Shown: one piece after another, positions 26,484 to 33,747 of the stretch
How the letters are laid out: each line of letters starts with the position of its first letter
How positions within the stretch are numbered: the first letter of the stretch is position 1
DNA from: Alphaproteobacteria bacterium
GTDB lineage: Bacteria > Pseudomonadota > Alphaproteobacteria > Micavibrionales > Micavibrionaceae
Assembly (NCBI GenBank): GCA_009995595.1
Contig: JAACPE010000001.1
Span: 372,001 to 436,000, forward strand
DNA: 64,000 nt
Direction: 5' to 3'
Position numbers and translations under genes: made by a program
The notes under the pieces: model-generated
The model's input: only the letters and a program-made list of their open reading frames with translations
What the model was told of the DNA's origin: nothing
The model's database searches: none

Positions 26484-26798
26484 CTATATCACCTTAACAG
26501 CAGTGCCATAGGCAAAGACTTCGGCGGCGCCAGCGGCAACGGACGAAGTGGCAAGACGCACATTTACAATTGCGTTCGCACCGCTTTTTTGTGCTTGTTC
26601 CACCATGCGACGCATAGCTTCTTGGCGTGATTCCTCTAATAATTGTGTGTAGCCCTTAAGCTCTCCACCGAAAATATTTTTAAGGCCAGCCATAAAATCG
26701 CGCCCTGCATTTTTTGCACGCACTGTACTGCCTGTGACAACGCCATAATGAATTTCGATTTGTTTACCTGGAACGGCTTCTAAAGTAGTGATGATCAT
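26484..26798 (-). CDS. YbjQ family protein
   Basis: 104 residues from the ATG at 26798, preceded by GGGGA at 5-6 bases. It is a standard stand-alone YbjQ (PF01906): MIITTLEAVPGKQIEIHYGV, GRDFMAGLKNIFGGELKGYT, then RQEAMRRMVEQAQKSGANAI and FAYGTAVKV at the end. The frame stays open to 27161, but that part runs antisense inside the methyltransferase gene and is not believed to be coding. Its function is unknown. It sits 70 bases after the trmJ-like gene and 2 bases before its membrane-anchored relative. Confidence 0.88.
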   Translation of the reverse strand: MIITTLEAVPGKQIEIHYGVVTGSTVRAKNAGRDFMAGLKNIFGGELKGYTQLLEESRQEAMRRMVEQAQKSGANAIVNVRLATSSVAAGAAEVFAYGTAVKVI

Positions 26799-26868
26799 AA
26801 TTTCCCCAATATTAAAATTAATAACGTTATTATAATCCCCTATAATAATAGTGCTGTCGATAAAATAA

Positions 26869-27612
26869 TTATTGGAGTTTATTGCCAATGAGCGCAGAGA
26901 GAATCCCTTGAAGTGTTTTGATTTCTTGATCTGTTGGTTCGGCGCGGGAATAAAGGCTACGAATGTTTCTAATAAGTGTTGGGCGCAAATCCGGGTTGCG
27001 AAAGAAATGATGTTTTTCCAGTTCGTCTTCAAGGCGCGATAAATACCGATCAAATTCCTCATGTAAAACGGGAATACTGTCGCCAGTGGGTAAAAATTTT
27101 TCAGGCGCTGAATATTGGCTCTTTGACCATTCATACGCACAAAGCAAAACACCTTGTGCAAGGTTGAGCGAGGCGAATTCTGGATTAAGCGGAATTGTGA
27201 TAATGGCGTCTGCCTGGGCGAGTTCTTCGTTTGTTAAACCTGTGCGCTCTGCTCCAAACAAAATGGCGGTTTTTTGTTTTGTTGTATGACGCTTACGCAT
27301 GTCTTCTATGGCACTTTGCGCTGTAAAGACGGGCTTGACCATGTCACGGGGGCGCGCCGTTGTTGCATAGACATAGTTGAATTCTTTTAGCGCATCAGAC
27401 ACAGTACCAAAAACCTGAACAGGAAACATTTTGTCAAAAGCCCCAACACCGTTGGCGATTGCTCTCTCATTTGGCCAGCCGTCACGCGGGTTGACAAGGC
27501 GCATATCGGTGAGGCCACAATTTAGCATTGCCCGCGCACTTGCCCCAATATTTTCACCCATTTGCGGGTTTACAAGAATGATAGCAGGTTGGACGTGAGG
27601 TGATTTGGGCAT
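26869..27612 (-). CDS. trmJ: TrmJ-like tRNA/rRNA 2'-O-methyltransferase
   Basis: 247 residues of the SPOUT (SpoU) superfamily. The opening PAIILVNPQMGENIGASARA and then LTDMRLVNPRDGWPN, AILFGAERTGLTNEELAQAD and IPLNPEFASLNLAQGVLLCA are the knotted SAM-binding motifs of TrmJ/LasT proteins. TrmJ methylates the 2'-hydroxyl of nucleotide 32 in several tRNAs; another target RNA cannot be excluded. The C-terminal helical extension is normal for TrmJ. It heads a minus-strand group with the two YbjQ genes and the M48 protease. A 7-base inverted repeat lies 46 bases before the start. Confidence 0.87.
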   Translation of the reverse strand: MPKSPHVQPAIILVNPQMGENIGASARAMLNCGLTDMRLVNPRDGWPNERAIANGVGAFDKMFPVQVFGTVSDALKEFNYVYATTARPRDMVKPVFTAQSAIEDMRKRHTTKQKTAILFGAERTGLTNEELAQADAIITIPLNPEFASLNLAQGVLLCAYEWSKSQYSAPEKFLPTGDSIPVLHEEFDRYLSRLEDELEKHHFFRNPDLRPTLIRNIRSLYSRAEPTDQEIKTLQGILSALIGNKLQ

Positions 27613-27657
27613 AAAGATAGCTTATTATTTAGAGAATCGAGTGTTTTGTGTCAAGTT

Positions 27658-27675
27658 GATATACCTCCGTATATC
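27658..27675. promoter_or_regulatory. Inverted repeat, possible operator
   Basis: GATATAC (27658-27664) and GTATATC (27669-27675) form a perfect 7-base inverted repeat around CTCC. It stands between the divergent trmJ-like gene (46 bases away) and the small gene at 27785. Too short and AT-rich for a terminator, it fits a dimeric repressor site; no regulator is assigned. Confidence 0.4.
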
Positions 27676-27714
27676 CAATTTTAATAACTAAATCAATAGG
27701 TTATTATAAACTTC

Positions 27715-27742
27715 TTTACATTTAACTCAGCTCAGGTACAAA
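27715..27742 (+). promoter_or_regulatory. Predicted promoter of the small gene pair at 27785
   Basis: TTTACA (27715-27720), a 16-base spacer and TACAAA (27737-27742), within GGTACAAAAGGGAC, which closely resembles the rpoD promoter segment at 14437-14450. The leader would be about 36 bases. Confidence 0.45.
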
Positions 27743-27784
27743 AGGGACAATCATTAATAAAGTGTTAACAAATAGGAGTGAAAG

Positions 27785-28018
27785 ATGAAGTCTTTCCGTC
27801 ATATGAAGATTACTGGTATCAAAAATGCTGGTTTCGATGTTATGGGTGCATTCTCCGAATTAGATGGCCCGCGTAAGATGGCTCTTTTTGATCGTTTAAA
27901 CGATTCAAGAAAGACATTTTATAAAACAGTGACATTGTTTTGGCCTCAGGCACAACCTAAAGATTGTCGTGAGTTAGAGCGTTTCATAGTACAGCGCCTT
28001 GCTGCCAATGACCTTTAA
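27785..28018 (+). CDS. Small conserved-looking hypothetical protein
   Basis: 77 residues with no family I recognise. AGGAGTG lies 6-8 bases before the ATG, one of the best ribosome binding sites in the window, and codon use is like the neighbouring genes, so the gene is believed. The sequence (MKSFRHMKITGIKNAGFDVM, LDGPRKMALFDRLNDSRKTF, DCRELERFIVQRLAAND) is basic at the start and helical afterwards, without membrane segment or signal. It precedes another small gene by 29 bases, and that gene ends at a terminator, so the two form a short bicistronic unit. Confidence 0.62.
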   Translation: MKSFRHMKITGIKNAGFDVMGAFSELDGPRKMALFDRLNDSRKTFYKTVTLFWPQAQPKDCRELERFIVQRLAANDL

Positions 28019-28047
28019 CCTGTGCTTACAACCAAGGAGATTATAAT

Positions 28048-28251
28048 ATGCCTTACGTAAGACGAAGCTCACGCCACATGAGCACAGAAAAGAAAGCAGC
28101 CTTTTTTGGCTTGTTTCTTTTAACAATTCTTTGTGTGTCAATTATTATGGCTGCGGCAAATGCCTCACCTTTTGTTTTGGGAACAGAAATGAATGGTGAT
28201 GGCAGTGTTGAATATCTCTGCCTTGGTATGGGATGCGATAGCGTCTTTTAA
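28048..28251 (+). CDS. Small single-pass membrane or secreted protein
   Basis: 67 residues, no recognised family. AAGGAGA stands 7 bases before the ATG. A basic N-terminus (PYVRRSSRHMSTEKK) is followed by one hydrophobic segment (AAFFGLFLLTILCVSIIMAA) and a small 24-residue tail containing two Cys (YLCLGMGCDSVF). The ANA/S end of the hydrophobic stretch could be a signal peptidase site, leaving a tiny periplasmic peptide with a possible disulfide; otherwise it is a one-pass membrane protein. It is the second gene of the pair beginning at 27785. Confidence 0.55.
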   Translation: MPYVRRSSRHMSTEKKAAFFGLFLLTILCVSIIMAAANASPFVLGTEMNGDGSVEYLCLGMGCDSVF

Positions 28252-28279
28252 ATTTAGGCTTATAAACCAATAAAATAAT

Positions 28280-28302
28280 GCGGCTGATCCAGCCGCTTTT
28301 TT
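28280..28302 (+). terminator. Intrinsic terminator after the small gene pair
   Basis: Perfect stem GCGGCTG (28280-28286) and CAGCCGC (28290-28296) with a 3-base loop and TTTTTT after it. It also lies 14-36 bases past the gltX stop on the other strand, but has no T-run in that direction. Confidence 0.9.
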
Positions 28303-28315
28303 ATTTTTTAATGCT

Positions 28316-29656
28316 TTATGCGTTTAAACGCGCTTTGGTTTTTTCTTCGCCAAGAAGTGGCATAAGATTAGGCAGCTCTGGTCCGTGTTCCATGCCCGTT
28401 AATGCTTTACGAATGGGCATAAATAATGTTTTGCCTTTGCGTCCGCTTTCTTCTTTAACTTGGTCAATCCATGTCTTGAATGTGTTTTCATCCCACGGAG
28501 CAGGGGGCAAAAGAGTTGAGGCTTGCGCAGTGAAATCTTTATCCTCTGCATCAATGATAGGGGTAACATTACCATGTACCATGTCCCACCATTCTTTTGC
28601 ATTTTCCAGCTTTTCAAGGTTCGGGCGAATAGCATTCCAAAACGCCTCATCCATTTCTTGAAGGCCCATTTCACTCAGGCGCTCTTGAACGGCGCTAAAC
28701 TCTGTTGCGTGCAAGATTTTTGCATTCAAACGCAAAAGCTCTTCTGAATCAAATTTGGGTGTACTACGTGAAAATTTTGAAAAATCGAAACTTTCAATAA
28801 GAGGCTCAACACTTGTGAATGCTTCAATCGGATCAGATGACCCCAAGCGTGCCATGAGTGATACAACAGACATAGGCTCAAGGCCTTCTTTATTTTGAAT
28901 GTCGCGAATGCTTAATGAACCCATACGCTTGGATAATTTTCCACCTTCGGCATCAGCAATAAGTGATAAATGGGCAAAGTGCGGAAATTGACCATGAATG
29001 GCTTTAAACATTTGGACGTGCGTTGCCGTATTAGAGACGTGGTCTTCACCGCGTACAACATGAGTGATTTCAAAATCAACATCATCAATGACGGAGCAAA
29101 GATGATAGAGCGGCGTGCCATCTTCACGAAGAACAACAGGGTCTGATAAATCAGACGGGTTAAATTTAACGGGGCCGCGAATAAGATCGTCCCATTCAAT
29201 CGCTTCTTCATCCATTTTAAAGCGCCAATGCGGTTTACGCCCTTGCTCTTCATATTTGGCTTTTTGCTCATCGGTTAAGCTAAGGCCTGCACGATCATAG
29301 GTTGGTGGCACGCCCCGATTAAGCTGTGTTTTGCGTTTCAAGCCAAGCTCTTCTGGTGTTTCATAACAGGCGTAAATACGGCCATCCGCTTTTAGCTTTT
29401 CAATCACCGTGTTGTAGCGTTCCAAACGGAATTTTTGATTTTCTTTTTGATCCCAATTTAGACCGAGCCATGTCAGACCTTCTTCAATCGCAATTTCGCA
29501 TTCATCACGTGACCGCTCACGGTCAGTGTCATCAATCCGAAGAAGGAAATGTCCATTTTGCTGGCGACAAAAAAGCCATGTGATAACTGCGGTACGCGCG
29601 TTACCAGCATGCAAAAAACCAGTAGGAGACGGGGCAAAACGAACTTTGACGAACAT
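28316..29656 (-). CDS. gltX: Glutamate-tRNA ligase (GluRS)
   Basis: 446 residues, slightly shorter than canonical GluRS. It charges glutamate onto tRNA(Glu), and in many alphaproteobacteria also onto tRNA(Gln) before amidation. The class I signatures are VRFAPSPTGFLHAGNARTAV (HAGN in place of HIGH) and GGKLSKRMGSLSIRDI (the KMSKS equivalent). The HAGN form is common in one of the two GluRS types of alphaproteobacteria. The C-terminal anticodon-binding part (residues about 320-446) ends KTLFMPIRKALTGMEHGPEL as expected. AGAAAG precedes the ATG weakly. It is a single minus-strand gene. Confidence 0.95.
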   Translation of the reverse strand: MFVKVRFAPSPTGFLHAGNARTAVITWLFCRQQNGHFLLRIDDTDRERSRDECEIAIEEGLTWLGLNWDQKENQKFRLERYNTVIEKLKADGRIYACYETPEELGLKRKTQLNRGVPPTYDRAGLSLTDEQKAKYEEQGRKPHWRFKMDEEAIEWDDLIRGPVKFNPSDLSDPVVLREDGTPLYHLCSVIDDVDFEITHVVRGEDHVSNTATHVQMFKAIHGQFPHFAHLSLIADAEGGKLSKRMGSLSIRDIQNKEGLEPMSVVSLMARLGSSDPIEAFTSVEPLIESFDFSKFSRSTPKFDSEELLRLNAKILHATEFSAVQERLSEMGLQEMDEAFWNAIRPNLEKLENAKEWWDMVHGNVTPIIDAEDKDFTAQASTLLPPAPWDENTFKTWIDQVKEESGRKGKTLFMPIRKALTGMEHGPELPNLMPLLGEEKTKARLNA

Positions 29657-29734
29657 TATAAAACTTTCTTATATTAAGTCATATTAATTATCTTGTTTGG
29701 CAATTTTTTTCAATAGGATAGGTTTTATTTTGCA

Positions 29735-29762
29735 TTGACATAATTTTATTATTTTTTATAAC
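29735..29762 (+). promoter_or_regulatory. Predicted leaderless promoter of the gene at 29770
   Basis: A perfect -35 TTGACA (29735-29740), a 16-base spacer and TATAAC (29757-29762). Seven bases separate it from the ATG at 29770, so transcription should begin at or one base before the start codon. Confidence 0.65.
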
Positions 29763-29769
29763 TAGTTTC

Positions 29770-30114
29770 ATGTCGAAGAATAAAAAACCCAAAATGTCTG
29801 CAGATTCCTACGTTAAACATGAGGCAGCCCCGATTATCTTTCATGTTGATGTGGATAGAGAGCTAACAAATATAGAGGCTCACGCTGTAGTGTTTCAATT
29901 AGGCGGTATCTTAAGCCGTAACTTTAGACTGTCTGCAGAGGAGGCTATGACTAGAGTAGACGAGGCATTTTCTGGTTTAAGGCCCTCTCTGAGAGAAGAT
30001 TTGCCAGAAGCGGCTGATACAAGAATTATAAAATCTAACTATGATATCGCGATGAGTAGAAGATCGAGTCCTTTACTGCATGGCATTTCAATACATTTCT
30101 ATCAAAGGTATTAA
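29770..30114 (+). CDS. Hypothetical protein, probably translated from leaderless mRNA
   Basis: 114 residues without a recognised family. It opens with a basic run (MSKNKKPKMSADSYVKHEAA) and then a mixed strand/helix pattern (PIIFHVDVDRELTNIEAHAV, LSRNFRLSAEEAMTRVDEAF), and ends ISIHFYQRY. No signal, membrane segment or metal-binding cluster is seen; it is probably cytoplasmic. There is no ribosome binding site, while a consensus promoter lies directly before the ATG. The stop TAA shares TTAA with the stop of the convergent nadE gene. The strong promoter and the tight packing against nadE argue that it is real. Confidence 0.6.
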   Translation: MSKNKKPKMSADSYVKHEAAPIIFHVDVDRELTNIEAHAVVFQLGGILSRNFRLSAEEAMTRVDEAFSGLRPSLREDLPEAADTRIIKSNYDIAMSRRSSPLLHGISIHFYQRY

Positions 30115-31697
30115 CCCCTAAATTTATTCGTGATCGGATATCGCCTATTGCGGCCAAAGGCTTTGGGGGTGATCTTTACCCCGGGCGGCGCTTGGCGGCG
30201 CTTATATTCAGCCATATCCAGCATGCGCCATACACGTTGCACAAGCTCTTTGGGATGTTTGATATCATCGGGGCCTAAATCTTTTTCAATAAGGCATTCA
30301 AGGATATCGTCTAAAATATCATAAGGGGGCAGACTGTCTTGATCTGTTTGATTAGGCTTAAGCTCGGCACTTGGGGCTTTGGTGATAATACGTTTAGGGA
30401 TCACCAATGATTGCTTATTACGCCATTCAGATAATGCATAAACTTGTCCCTTATAAAGATCTTTAAGCGCATTAAAACCGCCGCACATGTCGCCATATAA
30501 GGTCGCATAGCCAACTGCCATTTCAGATTTATTACCAGTAGAGAGCACCATTTTACCATTTGCGTTAGAGAGCGCCATTAAAGTCATGCCGCGTGCGCGT
30601 GATTGAATATTTTCAAATGTTGTTCCTGCCTTTGTGCTATCCACATGCCCATGAAGCATCGCCTCGTATGCCTTCATCGCGGGTTCTATCGCGATGGTAT
30701 CAAGGCGAACCCCTAAAAGCGCCGCGCACTGGGCCGCATCATCTCGGCTCTCTTGCGATGTATATGGGGAGGGCATCATGACACAATGCACATTTTCCGC
30801 ACCCAATGCATCAACAGCAATTGCCGCCGAGAGCGCGCTATCAATGCCACCAGATAAGCCAATCAAAACGCCGGGAAAGCCATTTTTTGTCACATAATCC
30901 TTAAGGCCTAATGTGACGGCGCTGTAAATTGCTCGGAGTTCCGTTGTTTTCGATCTTAAAATTGGTGCATCGACAGTGCTTAAAAGGGCTTCTTCAAACA
31001 ATGGAAGCTCATGCGTTATAGCGCCTGTAGCGTCCATAATAAATGATCCTCCATCAAAAACGAGTTCATCCTGGCCGCCAACTTGGTTGACATAGATCAT
31101 GGGCAGACCTGTATCTTGATTGCGAATTTTTGCGTGCATCAGACGTTGTTCATGTACTTGTGTGTGATATGGACTGGCATTGGGCACAACCAGAATTTCC
31201 GCGCCCATGGACGCTAAATGATTGGATACATGGGGATGCCACATATCTTCACATGTCATAATGCCAATTTTTGTGTCACGGAAAACATAAGGTTTGGGCA
31301 AGGGGCCTGCATCAAAGACACGCTTTTCATCAAAAACCCCATCATTAGGCAAAATATGCTTATAGGTTTTAAATTGTATTTTCCCATTACCGATAACAAG
31401 CGCCGCATTACGCAATGCTCTACCATCACGCCATGGCGTTGAGACGATAAGGTAAGGGCGATGATTGCTGCTTTCAACAACAAGCTTACCAATCATGCTT
31501 TCAATACTATCTATAAAATCAGGCTTTAAGACAAGATCATCGGCGGGATAGCCGCATGTCATAAGCTCTGGAAAAACGATGATATCTGTATCTTGCGGCG
31601 CGTTGTCACGCACCGCACGCATTTTATCAAGATTACCGCCAAGATCCCCAACCGTAGGGTTGAGTTGAGCAAGGAGAATATGCGGTAATTGGGACAT
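30111..31697 (-). CDS. nadE: Glutamine-dependent NAD+ synthetase
   Basis: 528 residues, the two-domain form. The N-terminal nitrilase-type glutaminase (residues 1-260) has Glu in DIIVFPELMTCGYPADDLVL, a Lys in KTYKHILPN and nucleophile Cys in KIGIMTCEDMWHPH. The C-terminal synthetase (residues about 270-528) has the PP-loop GVLIGLSGGIDSALSAAIAV and KMVLSTGNKSEMAVGYATLY. It converts nicotinic acid adenine dinucleotide, ATP and glutamine to NAD+ in the cytoplasm. The first residues (SQLPHILLAQLNPTVGDLGG) fit the family. The stop interlocks with the convergent small gene. Confidence 0.97.
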   Translation of the reverse strand: MSQLPHILLAQLNPTVGDLGGNLDKMRAVRDNAPQDTDIIVFPELMTCGYPADDLVLKPDFIDSIESMIGKLVVESSNHRPYLIVSTPWRDGRALRNAALVIGNGKIQFKTYKHILPNDGVFDEKRVFDAGPLPKPYVFRDTKIGIMTCEDMWHPHVSNHLASMGAEILVVPNASPYHTQVHEQRLMHAKIRNQDTGLPMIYVNQVGGQDELVFDGGSFIMDATGAITHELPLFEEALLSTVDAPILRSKTTELRAIYSAVTLGLKDYVTKNGFPGVLIGLSGGIDSALSAAIAVDALGAENVHCVMMPSPYTSQESRDDAAQCAALLGVRLDTIAIEPAMKAYEAMLHGHVDSTKAGTTFENIQSRARGMTLMALSNANGKMVLSTGNKSEMAVGYATLYGDMCGGFNALKDLYKGQVYALSEWRNKQSLVIPKRIITKAPSAELKPNQTDQDSLPPYDILDDILECLIEKDLGPDDIKHPKELVQRVWRMLDMAEYKRRQAPPGVKITPKAFGRNRRYPITNKFRG

Positions 31698-31722
31698 AGA
31701 TTATTTTATAATAGAGCCTTGA

Positions 31723-32223
31723 TTAAAGAGCAAGCACAGGATGTTTTAAAGCTTGTAAGGGCTGTTGCACCGTTGAGGCTGATATAACTTCGCCTTCCTC
31801 TAAATCGGTTGTTTTGGGGGCTTCACCATTTTCGGCACTCTTAATCATAGATTCTATATCATCTAAGCATAAGCCTTCACTTTTTGGGTCTTTCATAACT
31901 GTTTCTAGCTTATCCTGTAAATCAGGCAGTTCTGTACCTTTTTCTTGAAGCTTGGCTAAGCGATTTTGTAAGTCTTGAACTTTATCAATCATGGTTGTCA
32001 TAGCAACTTGAGCATCTTGCCAATGGCCAAGCATACGAAGATGAAATGTGCTTTCACCAAAGGCGCTGTCAAGAATGGCATCATGTCGAGCCTGAAGAAG
32101 AGCAGCAGCTTCAGCAGCTAAATCTTTAGCTATAGCTTCTGCGGCACTAAGAACACCAGAAGATTGAAGTAACGGAGCGCCTGCTGCAGCGACAACTGAC
32201 TTTAAAAATGCTCTTCTATGCAT
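31723..32223 (-). CDS. Tat-exported hypothetical protein with coiled-coil
   Basis: 166 residues from the ATG at 32223, preceded by AAGG at about 8 bases; a GTG at 32229 adds two residues. MHRRAFLKSVVAAAGAPLL is a twin-arginine signal (RRAFLK), so the protein is probably exported folded through Tat. The mature part is Ala-rich and helical (ALLQARHDAILDSAF), then a likely coiled coil (MIDKVQDLQNRLAKLQEKG, LPDLQDKLETVMKD), and an acidic tail. No cofactor-binding motif is visible, and the single Cys is in GLCLDDIES. Function unknown. It is 25 bases upstream of nadE, so cotranscription is possible. Confidence 0.62.
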   Translation of the reverse strand: MHRRAFLKSVVAAAGAPLLQSSGVLSAAEAIAKDLAAEAAALLQARHDAILDSAFGESTFHLRMLGHWQDAQVAMTTMIDKVQDLQNRLAKLQEKGTELPDLQDKLETVMKDPKSEGLCLDDIESMIKSAENGEAPKTTDLEEGEVISASTVQQPLQALKHPVLAL

Positions 32224-32301
32224 ATACACACCCTTAATTTAGATTTCATTATGGATAACATATGACCTTACGCATGTCCATAATTATTTACATAACAAAA
32301 A

Positions 32302-33687
32302 CTATTTCCTCAACGCTTTCAACTCATCAGATACTAAAAAGGCTAGTTCGAGCGCTTGGTTGGCGTTAAGGCGCGGGTCGCAAGCGGTGTGATAACGGCT
32401 TGAGAGGTCTTCATCTGTGATATCATCTGCACCGCCGACGCATTCTGTCACGTTCTGCCCTGTCATTTCAAAATGAACGCCTCCCGGATGTGTTCCTTCA
32501 TTTCGGTGAACTTCAAAGAAGCCTTTAACTTCTTTTAATATGTTATCAAAACGTCGGGTTTTATAACCGCTTGAGGATTTTTCGATATTGCCGTGCATTG
32601 GGTCGCAAATCCAGACAACATTGCGGCCTTCTTCTTTAACGCGGCGCACGAGTGGGGTCAGCTTTTCAACAACCTGATTACAACCCATACGGGCAATCAG
32701 CGATAGGCGGCCTTCTTCGTTATTGGGGTTGAGCTTATCAATGAGCTTAATGAGAGTATCTGCATCAAGCTCCGGTGGGACTTTCATGCCAATTGGGTTA
32801 TTGATACCGCGGACAAATTCAATCTGCGCGCCGTCTGTGTCTTGTGTCCTTGCTCCAATCCATAGGAAATGGGCTGAAGTGTCGTACCATGTATCCGTCG
32901 TACTATCGACGCGTGTCATGGCTTGTTCATAGGGGAGCAAAAGCGCTTCATGACAGGTGTAAAAATCTGTTTCGCGCATACTGGGTACGTTTTCCCCTGT
33001 TATACCGCATGCGCGCATAAAGGTGAGGGCGCGGTCAATATCGGCCGCCACCTGCTCATAGCGTGCGCTCAGGGCACTTCCCGCAACAAAATCAAGGTTC
33101 CAACGGTGAACCTCATTCAGGTCAGCATAGCCCCCTTGGGCAAAAGCACGCAAAAGGTTTAATGTTGCTGCCGATTGATTATAGGCGCGGATCATACGTT
33201 GTGGATCAGGCTCACGCCCTTCTGCTGTGAACTCTAAACGATTGACGATATCCCCGCGGTAACTGGGTAATGTCACATTGCCTTGCGTTTCATCATCGCT
33301 AGAACGTGGCTTGGCAAATTGCCCAGCAATACGGCCCATTTTCACAATCGGCATTGCCCCGCCAAAAGTCATCACTACAGACATTTGAAGCAACACACGA
33401 AAAGTGTCGCGAATTTTATTTGCGCCAAACTCGCTAAAGCTCTCAGCGCAATCACCGCCCTGAAGAACAAAGGCTTCACCGCGACAAGCCGCCGCAAGCT
33501 GCTTCTTAAGATTACGCGCTTCGCCAGCGAAAACGAGGGGTGGCAATTCCCCGATAATTTCCTCAACACGCTCAAGCGCAGCTTGATCTTTATAATTGGG
33601 TAATTGTTTTGCAGGCTTGTTACGCCATGTGTCGGGTGTCCAAGGCTCTGGCTGCTTTTTTACTGTTTTTAGGTCTGGTTTTGTCAT
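32302..33687 (-). CDS. Class II 3-deoxy-7-phosphoheptulonate (DAHP) synthase
   Basis: 461 residues of the plant-like class II DAHP synthase family. It condenses phosphoenolpyruvate and erythrose 4-phosphate, the first step of the shikimate pathway. Recognisable blocks: [35 protein letters not shown] (metal-ligand Cys), [49 protein letters not shown], and near the end [11 protein letters not shown] and [20 protein letters not shown] with metal ligands His and Glu. The allosteric N-terminal part is about 50 residues, shorter than in the mycobacterial enzyme. No ribosome binding site is evident before the ATG. Confidence 0.96.
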   Translation of the reverse strand: MTKPDLKTVKKQPEPWTPDTWRNKPAKQLPNYKDQAALERVEEIIGELPPLVFAGEARNLKKQLAAACRGEAFVLQGGDCAESFSEFGANKIRDTFRVLLQMSVVMTFGGAMPIVKMGRIAGQFAKPRSSDDETQGNVTLPSYRGDIVNRLEFTAEGREPDPQRMIRAYNQSAATLNLLRAFAQGGYADLNEVHRWNLDFVAGSALSARYEQVAADIDRALTFMRACGITGENVPSMRETDFYTCHEALLLPYEQAMTRVDSTTDTWYDTSAHFLWIGARTQDTDGAQIEFVRGINNPIGMKVPPELDADTLIKLIDKLNPNNEEGRLSLIARMGCNQVVEKLTPLVRRVKEEGRNVVWICDPMHGNIEKSSSGYKTRRFDNILKEVKGFFEVHRNEGTHPGGVHFEMTGQNVTECVGGADDITDEDLSSRYHTACDPRLNANQALELAFLVSDELKALRK

Positions 33688-33747
33688 GCACGATTTTTAC
33701 GGTAATTCGGCACGCTTCGCAACAAATAAGCGTGTTTATTGGATGTT

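Noticed and set aside
26799-27161. Long N-terminal extension of the YbjQ reading frame
   Set aside because: It overlaps the trmJ-like gene on the same strand in another frame, has no family similarity, and a start with ribosome binding site exists at 26798.
32248-32284. ATTATGGA/TCCATAAT inverted repeat between the Tat-protein gene and DAHP synthase
   Set aside because: The arms are AT-rich with a 21-base loop and no T-tail; likely chance, though an operator cannot be fully excluded.
33711-33734. CACGCTT/AAGCGTG inverted repeat after the glutathione reductase gene as terminator
   Set aside because: There is no T-run on the minus strand where the gene is read, and the loop is 10 bases, so termination is not supported.
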